The notes beneath the pieces are model-generated. The model had not been told where the DNA came from, ran no database searches, and was given only the letters and a program-made list of their open reading frames with translations. The position numbers and the translations under genes are program-made. From the NCBI GenBank assembly GCA_013396635.1, contig WBMW01000226.1, positions 20,877 through 84,876 of the forward strand: DNA of 64,000 nt. The letters run 5' to 3'. Positions 1 through 12,300 of this stretch are shown one piece after another. The first letter of the stretch is position 1. Every line of letters starts with the position of its first letter. This stretch comes from Penelope pileata (Eukaryota > Chordata > Aves > Galliformes > Cracidae).

Positions 1-2
1 CA

Positions 3-317
3 GTGCTGGGACCAATACTCTTCAATATCTTCACCAATGACATTGACAGTGAGATCGAGTGCACCCTCAGCAAGTTTGCAGATGATACCAAGCTGTGTGG
101 TGTAGTTGACACACCTGAGGAATGGGATGCCATCCAGAGAGACCTAGACAGGCTTGAGCAGTGGACACAGGAGAACCTCATGACATTCAACAAATTCAAG
201 TGCAAGGTCTTGCACCTGGGCCATGGCAATCCCCGCTATCAACACAAGCTGGGGGATGAAAAAATAGAGCATAGTCTGCCAAAAAGGACTTGGGGGTGCN
301 GGGGACAGACTCTTTAG
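3..317 (+). pseudogene. CR1 ORF2 reverse transcriptase fragment
   Basis: An open frame of 104 codons within the CR1 copy, encoding the middle of the reverse transcriptase palm. It starts in the [15 protein letters not shown] block. The catalytic FADDTK box is intact (codons at 75-92), followed by the conserved [20 protein letters not shown] helix and a KVLHLG strand. The frame loses similarity near 285, where the internal deletion joins it to the ORF2 tail. The listed start is only the window edge; there is no real initiation codon. This copy cannot make a working enzyme. Confidence 0.9.
300..300. other. Ambiguous base (N)
   Basis: A single N at the join between the reverse transcriptase part and the ORF2-tail part of the CR1 copy. 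It suggests low-quality or conflicting reads at exactly the deletion junction. Confidence 0.99.
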
Positions 318-612
318 CAGGATCTGTGGGGATAGGACAAGGGGGAATGGCTTTAAACTGAAATAGAGGAAATTTAGGTTAGATTTAAGGAAAAAATTTT
401 TTACAGTAAGGGTGGTGAAGCACTGGAACAGCTTGCCCAGAGAGGTGGTGGAGGCCCCATCCCCGGAGACGTTCAAGATCAGGCTGGACCAAGCTCTGAG
501 CAACCTGATCTAGCTGTAGGTGTCCCTGTACATTGCAGGGGAGTTGGGCTAGATGACCTTTAAAGGTCTCTTCCAACTCTTAAGGATTCTATGATTCTAT
601 TCTATGATTCTA

Positions 613-3600
613 ATATTGTGGTTGATCTGGAAAGAGACAGTTTTCAGAAGAGAACTTGAATTTTAAGGTAATATTTGAAAGGCAGCATACGGGAAAGGAA
701 ATCGAGTCTTTTCAAGCCATTTTATTGTTCTGACAAGCTGTGTATCTTTTGGATTTATGGGACTAGTTGTTTTAGTATTTATCCTTAAATAGGATGATAG
801 CTCTCATAAAAGGAAATACAGAGTTATTTAGGGTGACTCTTCTCTGGCAACTGGATTTTGGTCTCAAAATTTTAAACATATCCAGCTCTCCATCTTGTAA
901 AAGATTAAAAGGCATTATAATGGTATCATCTTTAATATTCAGGTAGTATTTTGATATTTTATGGAAAATAGATGTAGACATTAAATGCTGTAATTTTTGC
1001 TTGTACTGAGTGACTTGTATATTCAAATATTAAATGATGTGAAAACAGTGTGATTTATAAGAGCTTGTAGATATTGAGATTATAAGATTATTTGTCACCT
1101 GTCTTGTCAAACATCTAAGAAATCAATTTGTTGAGAGATTCTCTTAAAGAAGATCCAAAGATTGTAAGAATGGTCTTTACAAAGAGCGAGTACTGGTCTT
1201 TGCCAGAGCTTTTGTCTTACAGCAGTCCTTTTCTTTTCCGCTCCTCCTTACAGGGAGTTATACACGTGTACAAATGCACTACTCATTCAGGACCATGACT
1301 GGTGTTGCAGTGTGGTGTTTCTGGTCACAGGTGCTTATTTCTCTCCCCAAACTAGCCCTTACAGACAAATGGAGATCTACACTGTAAATATATCTCAACA
1401 CTATAAATACATATTGCCCTTTGGGTACTCTGGTTCTGGTTTCTGTGAAAGTTGGTTCTGAACTTGATTTAATGAGTCACTAAATTCAGGAACAGAATGT
1501 GATGAAGTTAGCCATCTTTAGTTCAGTCTTGATTAGCATAAAATAACTAAAAGTCTTTTTTCTTTCTTTCCCATATTTTGTAGTGCATTGATCTGATTCT
1601 TCTGCAACATTGTGCCATCAGATTGAACTCATGGAAAGGAATTGCAGTTTGAGGGAGCCATGCTTTTCAATATAAATCCTACATATCATCTTTCATTAGA
1701 GGGGATTCACTTCTTCTAAGAATGCCTTCATCTTTGATGTTATGAGAAATATGTTTTAACTGTTTGCACATTAGCTGTAGAAGCATTAATATCCACTGGG
1801 CGTTGGTAGATGCAGTCCTCATCAATTGAAGTAGGTTAACTAGGCAAGCCAAAAATGTTTTGTGAAGGTGATGTGACACAAAACATTCTTTTTAATTGGC
1901 CTGAATAGTGTTCAATATGAGAATAACAACTTTCTCAGTATTTCTAACCTTTTTCAGAATATAAATACATAAAGATGAACATGCCAGTCATTTTTAATAC
2001 AGCCCTATAAATAATTAAGAGAAACACTCCATTACTGTCTGTGTTTGGAGACATGATATGATGATTAGTAAGCAATCATTTTGGGGTGATGCCAGGGCTG
2101 AGGTTCTAACTGATCTCCTGAGTGATACAACATTACTGTAATTGTTTAATTTGAAAGCCGCTTTCAAATATCAGTTCCTGATAAAGAGAATGCTATTGCT
2201 AACACATCTGTTTTTAGAAGTTGAAACTTCTGCTGATCTTTTATCAATTAAAACAGAAATGCATTGAAACTATACACTTATAAGTATTTTCTGTATGAAT
2301 ATAACCTATAATATAGTTGTCAATATTCTTACGTCGATGCTGGGCTATGATACTGAAAAGTGTAGGACATTCAGGCAACGTTAGTTTTTAAAATTGTTAA
2401 ATCCTTGACTAACATAAGTCCCTAATTCATAAAATTTTGAGCATACTTTGTTAATTAATTCATTGACTAGCAATGCTTAACTCTCTTCATGTTAATCATA
2501 AGAAAACGAAAATCTTGAATAAGTGAAAAGCAAATATGATGCTCTTTTTTACTTTTTGAGTTGTTTTTGTGCAAAGAGTTTGTAGAGGGGGAAAAACACG
2601 AAGCACTTCATCAATAGGAAGTAGTAAGCTCTCTTCAGTTTCTTAACACTCAAAACTGCTAATTTATTACACATCTTGATTATCGACACTATAGAAAATA
2701 CTATCAACAGACCAGATTTTTTCCCCCCCTTTACACTTTGCTTTAGTTTTTTGTAACTCACCTAAACAAAAGTTAAAGATTTGCTAAAACAGCAGTGAAT
2801 TCTATTTGAGGAAAGTGTGGCTTTCTAGGATGCAACTCCTGTTGAAAGTTTCCCTTGGAGGGAGACAGATACCTTGGAGAAAATGGTAGCTACAGTAGTG
2901 TTGGTCTTCTGCTTCTCTTCTATTTTAAAATGAAGATAAAACTGCAATTAGTTAAAGGTAGAATTTAGTAAAACAAATATAAACAAACATTTTTAGCTGT
3001 TCAATTCATTAGGAATTAAATACCTTCAATATAAGCATAAATAAACAAATAGTTCAATGTAATAGAATCATGAATAATAGTTAAAGGCTCCTTTCCACCT
3101 AGCTTTTCCTTGGAACATGCCTCTTCTCACATTCTCACGTTTTCAAGTCCGTTTGTTTTATTCAGGTAACAGCAACATCAGTCGCTGTGTACAAGTAGGA
3201 GGCAAATGCTTGGCCTTATGTTTTTTTTTAAGATGGATGGATCTTCATTTATATTTCGCAATAAATGACAGTAATTCCTGGTTTGCAAACTGAAGATATG
3301 CATTTGTCAACAAAAAAAGTGCCAACCTGTACTACTTCTTTGACCCTAATACAGTACAGGTATTTTAGAATTGTATGAGAAGCTAAACAATAGGATAAAT
3401 AGATAAATTTACATCTACAGACTGAAGTATTCCTTTTAGACTAAGAAATTGTTTTAACATCTCATTTCAAGCAGTATTATTAGCAGTTCTCTTGGAATTT
3501 TGAGACCTGTCTTTCTGTATAACTGAGCCAAATAATTCTTTTGAACTGTAAACCTACAACTATGATCTTCCAGCTTCCAAGCCAGTCTTGCCTTCCTACA

Positions 3601-3769
3601 CTCATTTGTAGCTTTTCTATAAATAAATAAGTAGTGTGAGTAGAATTTAAACTAATTTGCCTCCTCTGATCACCAAACCAGTCAAGTGCTGGAAGGTGGG
3701 TCAACTTGACCGTCTGCATAAGATGAAAAAGCACAGTGAAAAAGCACAGCGAACAAAGCTGAATGTCAT
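613..3769. other. AT-rich sequence, no gene recognised
   Basis: No protein family, RNA gene or repeat could be recognised here. All open frames are under 90 codons and have the composition expected of translated AT-rich noncoding DNA. Short T and A runs occur (for example near 2544, 2720 and 3222). Confidence 0.6.
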
Positions 3770-4245
3770 TTACTTCCTTTCATGAAATGACAGCCCCAAA
3801 TCTCTTGCTCTGTCCCCGAGAAGCTTCATGTAAACATTGAACAAGAAAGGCAACAGAGTGTAATGATGGAAAAACTTGTTCATGAGAATCCTCTGGGCAG
3901 ATGAGCAATTGTCCAACATCACCCTCTGAGACCTCCTGGAGAGGAGAGACCAGAGTCACTACCCTGATATTTATCCATCCTTGCCAGCTTCTGCAGATGA
4001 GTCAACAAAACTTAATGGTTCATGTTAACAAAGGTTGCTGACAAATCTACAATAATCGGTGTGGAAACTCGACCTCTGTATTTTGCCAAGAGGAGATCAT
4101 AGACCAATTAAGCCATTGTAGTCTTTGTACCTTACCTAGGCTGAAAGCCAGATTGAAAAGGGTCATGAAAGTCAAAGATGCCAGATGGTGTAACAGCTGT
4201 TAAACATAAACTTCTCAGTCACCTTCTTCACTACAGCAGTTTAGA
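3770..4245 (-). mobile_element. Ancient non-CR1 LINE (L2-like) reverse transcriptase remnant
   Basis: Read on the minus strand, this stretch carries broken pieces of a non-LTR reverse transcriptase in the correct order. First comes a DPFQSGF block followed by a decayed G-T-K/E-T stretch (about 4130-4170). Then comes an RRSQRVML-(D)NCSSA block (about 3925-3955), and then FNVYMKLLGD (about 3815-3850), followed by LGLSFHERK. These match the fingers/palm blocks FQSGFRPGxGTETALV, RSQRVxLGDCSSAP and LFNxYMKPLGE of L2-type LINEs. Those motifs differ from the avian CR1 versions seen elsewhere in this window (LFNxFINDLD). Several stops and frame changes show great age. The exact clade (L2, L3 or another CR1 relative) is inferred from memory of the motifs. 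Confidence 0.7.
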
Positions 4246-5924
4246 CAGGGGATGACAATTGATAAAATTACCAATACAAAGCAGACATCTCAAATGCAAG
4301 TGTGTAGCCAATTATTAGAAAAAGGCTGGCATTTAGCTTTTCTGTGTACTGATGGGAAAAGTAAAGAAGATAACACTTTTACTTATTTGATCTTATGTCT
4401 GAAGAATAGTTTCATCCTGCCTTATTTTACTGTGCTTATCATAGTTGAAATGTCCAGAATTCTTGGAATTTATCCATACATTTCTTAGCACTAAAAATGC
4501 CTTTTTTCTGTTGATGCTCCGATCTTGAGTTAGAAATCTGCAGTTTTCATTTGAGACCCAGATAATTTTATTAATCTGAAGAATACCTGCTGGATGCTGT
4601 TTTAATTTTAGCAATTCAGCTGGACAAAACAAATTAACATCTTTCTCTAATGGTAGAAAACAAACTGATTGATCATATCAATCATAAATGTTACTATTTT
4701 GCTGAATTAATTTATCCATAAAATTATATTTGAGAAATCATTTTAAAAAAATGCTTACTTATCACCAATTTTCAAAACACAGAAATACACACAGTTGCTC
4801 TGGTTTCTTACTCTATGACTGTGAAAAGTGAACTTTTTAAAAATAGGTTCTGATAAAAGCATATTTCTTCTGATGGCTACTGTGATAAATAGTGAAGAAT
4901 GAGATGAAATTGGAATGTCTGTGTTCTAGGCTGCTTCAGCCCACTGCAGTCTAAGGTGTTCTGTTCTGGAAATGTCTATGTATAGTTGATAAATAAAGCT
5001 AGACTGCTGCACATACCCCCAGAATTTACAGCTCTAGCTGATAAATGCTTAAGGTCATGTAAGCAATAGGCACTTAAGCTGTAATTCCTGAAGTTTAAAC
5101 CTCTTTAAATCTGCTGAAAGAGATAATCCATTAGGTTTTGTGATCCTCAAGCCAAAGCTAATACTGACAAATAGCATTGAGTTCAACCCAAAAAATAGCA
5201 AGGAAAGAAGTTTTCCCAGCTCTTGTAAAATAGCCTATTGATTAGAAAACTTGCCCAAGAAGAAGAAGGCCAGGCTCCAGAATTTCCACGGAATGAAGGA
5301 GAATGGACTGACCACAAAGATTTCCTTTTGAAGGTGTCTGAACTACATAGCCTGCAAAACTCAAATTGAATCATTCTCCCTGTTTACTATTGTTATGAGC
5401 TGCTGAGTAGGAATAAATAAAGGCTGAGGTTTGAGCAGTAGCAATAAGCTAGAGGAAGCCTCGTTCTGTCAGTGTCAGCTCATTGAAGACAGTGAGCCTG
5501 GTGGTCCCGTCACAGCTTCGGGGATTACTTGTGAGTTTTACAGTTAAACAATTAAAGCACACAAGTAGCATTTGTGACATGGGCCTGAAGCCAGGAGGAG
5601 GCGGCTTTCTTGATATCAGACTGATGGTCTACTAAGGTGTTTAACTTTTACATAAAGGCCTTTACTCACAAGGGCCTCAGAAATTCTTTGAATTGGGTAC
5701 CTTTACGTTAAAGTCACTCTACATAGTTAGAGGATCTCTTTTGGAGAATGGCAGTTGTAATCTAAAATTTTCCAGTGAGCAGCCAGCATGGAAATGAAGA
5801 CACTGTCAGACGGTCTGGACTTACTAAGCCACGTGAGACATAAGCAGTACACAGATACAGTTTTAAGTCAAGAAAACTCTACTCAGTAAACCACATTTTT
5901 AACAAGTATGCTATTTGTTTCTAG
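4246..5924. other. AT-rich sequence with a small GC-richer patch
   Basis: No gene recognised. At about 5410-5560 there is a GC-richer patch containing AATAAATAAAGG followed by about 110 bp with little A/T bias. This resembles the polyadenylation/U5 side of an LTR or a transcript end, but I found no matching partner end or target duplication, so it is left uncalled. Confidence 0.5.
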
Positions 5925-6301
5925 GTATGGATGTTCAGAAATCACCATCAGAAAAACAAAAGATTCCCTGACAGGAAAAAGAAGGGGAAAAGGCCTGAAA
6001 GACATTTACTTTACTGTCCAGAGTGGTAAAGAAACAGAGGATCAAGTACTGACTCTCACTTACTGGTAAGTGGATTATTATTATTATTATTTTCTCTTTT
6101 AAACTTTTAAACTTTTTAACTTTATGTTAATGCAGTGATTCGAAGAACTACAGGCATGTTTTTCTTTTCTCCAGTTATCAATGCCATCCTTACAATAGTA
6201 AAAAAGTGAAAGGAGTGATTCACACTGATGATGTAGACAGCTTTAATACAACCTTTTTCCTTTACTTTCCTGTGGAGCTAATAAGTATCAGAAGGGAGTA
6301 A
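5925..6301 (+). other. Candidate exon pair (splice-like, unconfirmed)
   Basis: A 141-bp open segment (5925-6065) is preceded by TTTGTTTCTAG and followed by GTAAGT. A 109-bp possible intron (6066-6174) ends in a strong pyrimidine tract, TTTTTCTTTTCTCCAG. The second segment (6175-6301) continues in the same reading frame across the junction and ends at TAA 6299-6301. Together they give about 88 codons with no stop. No known domain is recognised and no upstream exon in the right phase was found. Chance remains the simplest explanation, because AG and GT are common and open frames of 40-50 codons are not rare. Confidence 0.2.
6074..6091. repeat. (ATT)n microsatellite
   Basis: About six ATT units directly downstream of the GTAAGT at 6066. 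Confidence 0.9.
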
Positions 6302-9300
6302 GAGATGACAGCTTTTGCACATGTGCATTTATGTTTTCAGCATTGCCTGTGTGTTCAAAAGAAAAATCACTGTGAGATTCTTTTTTATGTGATAATCTTT
6401 TGTTGCATCAATTGAGAAAGTAAGTAATCACTTGGGAATATCTACTTTATGCAAGTTCAAAAGACTCCCAAAAGAGAAGAAAGTCATACTTCTCTATATA
6501 ATACAACAAATGGCAGAAAAGGTGGGTCATTCTCACTGCAAGCAATAGGACGCACAAGGTCAAATTGAACCCTTGTTTAAATCCACTGAAGTGGCTGGAG
6601 TTATCAAAGGAAACTAGACAATCATCAGTGGACAAAAAATAAAACATTAAGAGAGTTGTTTTGAATATATGTAGTTTCATGTTAGTATTCACAAAGGCTA
6701 TCAAAGGCTATTGATTTCTCAAGTATTGCTTACTAACCTTCATCCTTAATCTAACATAAACATAATTCTAAACATGATGTATTTAAAACAGAACATGTCT
6801 TTATATTTCTATTTATATTCAAATAATTATTCTCCTACGAAGTCTTTGAACAAAAGTGATTCCAACAACAAGTAAAATTGTTCAGTAATTATTTCCAGTA
6901 TTTTCTCACTAGCCTTGTGTGTGAAATCTTGTATGTGAAGTGTGAAGATAATCTGAGATAACAGTCTTTCTCCAGTAGGTCCCCTACCACTACTCTTAAT
7001 GTTGGCAGAAAAAAGATGAGAATGTGCTTAGCAGTAAGACTCAAGAGTTTGCCTTCAGAACTGTTGTATATCTGTGTCATTTATGTCTGTGGTTTCTGAT
7101 AGCACCTTTCCACTTTGCTTCAGCTTTGGCAACAAAATGGACTCATACACACTACCACCCTCACGCTAGTCAAAGAATTCTAGCAAAGGATTATTTGTAT
7201 TGCATTTTTCTCCTACACTCTCTGGAGGAGAAGTACTTTTTCTAGTTGTGTTAGTCAGTATTCTAGAAGCTTTTACTTTTTCCTGCAAATAGAGAGCACT
7301 CTATCGAGAATGCCCTTCATAAACAGAACAATTACTCTTTTATAAAACAAGTATATTCAAAATGCTGGAACTTACTGTTAAGTGCCTTTTCCTAGATGGC
7401 AGTTTAGTGATGTTCAGCTGCGCTGTACAAACTTATGAAGAATTTTGCATATACTCCTACATGTAGTTCTGAATATTTTCTCAGATAATTAGTCTTAGTG
7501 CAGCATTGGTAGCCATAAATCTGAAGTTGCTGGATAAGCTTTAATTGTAGTGAATCAAATTCTTTTCTATTAGAATTTTTAGAAGGCTATACAAATTTAT
7601 GCTTGACTATTTAAATAATATTTGCACTAGTTACCATTTATTTGTTTATTTTATTGCTTTGAAGAAATGAATATGTTCAGGGAAAAATGTTGAACGAGGA
7701 TAGTTTCTTCAAGCAGAAGGTTTTTAAGCATTGAATTTAAATATTAGATGCAAGATTCTGTTGCACCTTCTTATTTGTTCTGTTGTTATATTTTATCTGC
7801 TGGCTTCATCAATTTTTGAATGTGAAAATATAAATGTATATTGTACCCTCCCTTCATTTTGTACTAATTAACAGCTTGTAATACATTCGGTAAGTTAGGT
7901 CAATGACACCTTCAGCAGTTATTTTGATATTTACTGTTGCTGGTCTACAGTTTTTCCTCAGCTACTGAAATGTTAACATATTCCTCAGGATTTCCAGAAA
8001 ACCATTAATCCTATACTTCAGTGTGTGTATTCTTGCAAAGAGTCTCCAGCAGTAATTTTGACTGCAATTTTCAACCCAGCTGGTTGCAGAGCATCCACAG
8101 TGAATGGAATGAAGCCAGCACTACTGTAAGAACATTCCAGACTCCTTGAGGATTAAATGTAGTCTTCCTTAGTTCCTGGCTTTTACTCTTGAGTTATACA
8201 GTATATTTTACATTATACAAATGCACTATAAATTCATCTCAAAAAGCAGTGTAGTGAGCATTGGTTTTATCTGGTTGTTTTGTCAACTCAGTCTTTATGT
8301 GCTGTCTTTATTCTTCAAACCAGAGCATTTTTGTACTTCATGTATGATTTTGGAAAGTTACGTTCTGTTTATATTGTGGACAAACAATATAATTGACATC
8401 ACTTGTGGCTCTGTTGTTATGTATAATAGAGACTAGCGTCAACTGTACCCTGGTGATCAGGCAGTTCTGTGGCAGATTGCTAATCCTTTCTGGTTTGCAC
8501 CATATTTCCTCCTACCTTGGTGATTATAAAGTTTATTTTCCTAGCTCAATAGCCATCATTTAAAGCAGTAAATTATTTCTCAGTATCACAATATTCTTTG
8601 GAGTAATTCTATGGAGATTTCGTCCTCTTTTTAAATATGGAAAATAAACGACAGTTAAGTAATCTTCTTTAAGACCATAAACTGTATTGTTGCTTTTTTC
8701 CAAATACAAAAATGAAACGTTTGTTACCTTGTTAGCATGTGCAAAATTCATTCAGATTGTTACTCTGTGCATGCACGTACCACATAGGCCAGTTACTATA
8801 TGCTCAGAGATGCTACATTCGTTTTATATTAAGTTGCTCCTATGATCACAGTTAATCACTGGAGATTGTTCTGTGCTTCTCTGGGGCTGGGGATGTTTAC
8901 AATGAGCAATAGGAAAGCGCTAATCCTCCCTTAGAGCTCTCCATCTGCAGAAGCAGATGACTGTTCATTTCGGAAATTTGTCCTGATACAGGGCAGGAAG
9001 CACATCTGCTTAATCACCCAAATGGCCCATTTTTATAAATGGATACTTTCTTTTATAACTATCATGTACAAATACAAACACAAACTCTACTGTAGTTTCA
9101 AAGATTGATTTCATTATTTTAATGGGTGATAATCCACATTATGGAGTAACATGGATCTTTTAGGGTAAAGCTTTTACAAACCACTTTATTAGAATATGCT
9201 ACTTACAATTATAAGAGAGAATAACAGAACAGTTGCTACTTAGTGTGTGTATGTATTCATATTAAAATACCTGAACTGACAGACATCTAGCAACTGTTTA

Positions 9301-12300
9301 TTGTAAAACATTTGCAAAGGAAGAGTTGTATGTAGCATACACTTTGTCTGACCCAAACATGAGAACGTTATAGGTGGAATCTTTTGAGAGAGTGCTGACA
9401 GAAGCTCTAATCCGGTATCCTACATACTTTCAATACTTCAGTGCTCAAAAGCAACCTTTTTTACTTGAAGGAACTTTTTTTCCCAGTGAGCAGCTATTGA
9501 GAAAACTTACCAAAAAATATCAGTATGCATTTCCAAAAGAATTTTGGAAGATTTTTGATATATTGGGCAAACATAACCATACAGTGTAGTTTTCAAATTT
9601 TAGAATAATATAAAAATTATATCATAATTTCCCTATTGTCAAGTTAGCATAGGCAGTCAGGGGAGCCTCTTAACTATAATGGAGAGAGGCTATATGGAAA
9701 ACAGTTTATATACTGTGAAACTTTCAGCTTTTCAAGTACACTCGTGTCTTTTTTAAGGAGAGTGTGTGAGCTTGCGTAAGAGTTGATTTTCATAGACAGA
9801 GAAGAGGAAAAAGGAAGAGAAATGAGACAAGTGTTAATAAAGCATCAGACAGACCAAATGTGTGACAGTCAAGTACCTGTGCTGACATCTGAAGTGGAGC
9901 TCTTAAATGATTGACATGGTTTCTCTTCTTTCCCAGAGGATGTTATGTCAAAGCTGACTTATTTTGACTGAAATGCTTAATTTTGTTTTGGAAACTTGGC
10001 ATATTTCCAACAGCCACAATTTCATTAAAGCTTTCCCATTAGGGAAAATGACTCTCTGAAGTGCTTAAGTGTGGACACCATAGTATTCATCCTGCAGTAC
10101 TTGTGAGGATTGCATAAAAACTATGCGTAGGGCTCCTGGAATCTAGCACACCTGTGAGCACTCTTAGTGTATTATATGTAATGTACAATAATGTAGAAAT
10201 ACCATAACACGATGAATATTTTATACCTCTCCTGGTATGAAATATTAATTTGATCATTCATCTCTAATGAGCTAAATTAGAATCACAGTTGAAACATTGT
10301 TTAAAACATCCATGTTTATGTATCTTATAACAGAAGCACTTATTAAAGATCCCATGTATCAATCTGTAGACCATATTTTTCATCAGATCCCTGTCCTCCC
10401 CCCTCAGCCTGTCTGCCAAGTTACTGAACTTTATATTGTCCACTTTTGCATATTAATATGAAAAAATCATAAGTATCAGGAAGAGTACAGAAGTGCAGTT
10501 GAGACTATGGAAAATACTCAAGAACAAGCTGCAATTTTTGTTCATCCCACTTCAGTCTGGAGCAGATGCACAAAACTTCCTCTGTCTACTTCTTGCAGTC
10601 ACAGTGTGAGAGCTTCTGACACGGCCACTCCAAATGACAGAGAAGCCTGGCTTCATTCATTAGCTGCAACCACAATTTAGACTCAGGTAGTACTGCAGAC
10701 TAAAAGCAGTCATTTTCCATCAAATATACTCATAGGAACGTGGAAAGTACAGGATAAAATTGTCATAAAAAATGGAGAAAAGTGAAAGAAAACATAAGGG
10801 GGGGGATGGAAAAGTAGTCAAAAAAACAAGGGGATGCCAGGTAAATGGCATCAGAATGCAAAAGGGCATGAAAAAGAAACAGAAAAGAGTAATCAAGAAG
10901 ATGAAGGAAGCATATGTTAAGATGTAAGACATCAAGTGCAAATGTTTAAACATTACCTGTGTGTTCTGTCAGATATATCTAAAGGGAAATGTTTTATGCA
11001 GTCGTATTTTCAAGTTTATGACTTAGTAATTACATAGCCTGACTGCCTCAGAAAAGTGAGTTAAAATACTGTGTTTAAACTACTGAGCTGCTATCTCATC
11101 TGCCAGGTGTTAAACATTTCATAGCAGCTTGAGGACTCTATTTTTATGTACTATATGGCTTTAAATATTGTACAGATGTGAATACAATCACATCATTTTA
11201 AGTGTGCACATTCAATGAGGCATCTGTGTTTTTCACAAACATCATAATTACATAAAAGAGAGAATTGTGAATGAATTCTTTGGTCTATGATTTTAACATA
11301 AACATGTGGTAAATATTGTTAGCTCTCTATTAAAGGGGACATGGGCTAAATACAATGAGTATTGAGAAGAGGTATAATTTCCAACTGTTTTATATTAAAT
11401 ATCTGATCAGCATGGAAGTTTCCATCTAAATCTCAGTAGCATAAAATAAATAGCTTTCATTTTATTTTTAAAGATTTTTTTCCAAAAAAAGGTGCAATTC
11501 ATACAATTAAAAAAGAAAAAAATTAAATCAAACATACCTCCCCCCTCAAACACCAAAGAAACAGCTTTTAATTTTTACTAAAAAGAACAAATTGAATAAA
11601 ATTGTAGCTTACATAGTTTAGAAGGATACATTCCTGCAAAATAATTAATTATTTTGTGAGGAGAAATGGAGACCTATATAAACTACTGCAAGTAATTGAA
11701 ATACAGATACTTTTGTCTTTCAGGAGTGATTTACAATGCATTTCTGTCACCTGCCAGCCTCTGCTAGCTGTGGGTGGGATGAAATAACTACTTGCTGTCT
11801 TCTACCTGAAACAAGAACCTGACTGCAAACACAGCTCCTTTTCCAACTCTGCTTCATACTGGTAGGAGTGGAGGCAGTTGATCATGCAGTTGGGCTTCAC
11901 TTAGTAGGTGTATTTTTCTGTGATCCTTTCTCTCTGGTTTGTTGTGTCACTCCTTTACTCATAGTTTATAACAGAATGGGGTAGGCAGAAGTACGTGGTT
12001 AACAGGCGTCATATGGGAAACTCCTCGGTGTTATAGCTTGATCGTTTCAAGGGAAGGTCAAATCTATTGATTGAAACCATCTTCATTTTTTTCAAGGCTA
12101 ACCTACAAACCTTTTGTTCCGAAAAGAATTAGGTGTTTCCATGTTATCAGACACAGTGAAGAAGGGGAGTGATGTGGTTTCCTTGTCTTTCTCAGGAGTT
12201 AGTTATGATTTTCCAGGTAAGACTATGAATGAAGCTGTGCAAATGTAATTTCTATGTGATTGCTGTGAGTGTTAAATATGAACAAAACATGACTGAGCTT

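Larger units (their letters stand above)
1..612 (+). mobile_element. CR1 LINE, 5'-truncated by window edge, internally deleted
   Basis: Non-LTR retrotransposon of the CR1 family, dominant in birds. The sequence enters inside the reverse transcriptase and runs to the 3' end. The C-terminal tail of ORF2 (motif VVKHWNSLPREVVEAPSPE, one in-frame TAG upstream of it) ends at TAG 511-513. The 3' UTR then holds the hairpin CCCTGTACATTGCAGGGG, the usual AGATGACCTTTAAAGG block and ATTCTATGAT repeats at 587-612. About 300 bp of ORF2 normally found between the palm/thumb and the tail are missing at about 285-305, where an ambiguous base (300) also lies. It is non-functional. The family call is firm; the subfamily is not determined. 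Confidence 0.95.

Noticed and set aside
144..576. Minus-strand open frames over the CR1 copy at 1-612
   Set aside because: Antisense shadows of CR1 ORF2 and its 3' UTR; the sense strand explains the sequence.
5410..5560. Possible LTR or transcript end (AATAAATAAAGG followed by a GC-richer 110 bp)
   Set aside because: No matching left end, no target duplication and no known LTR motif found.
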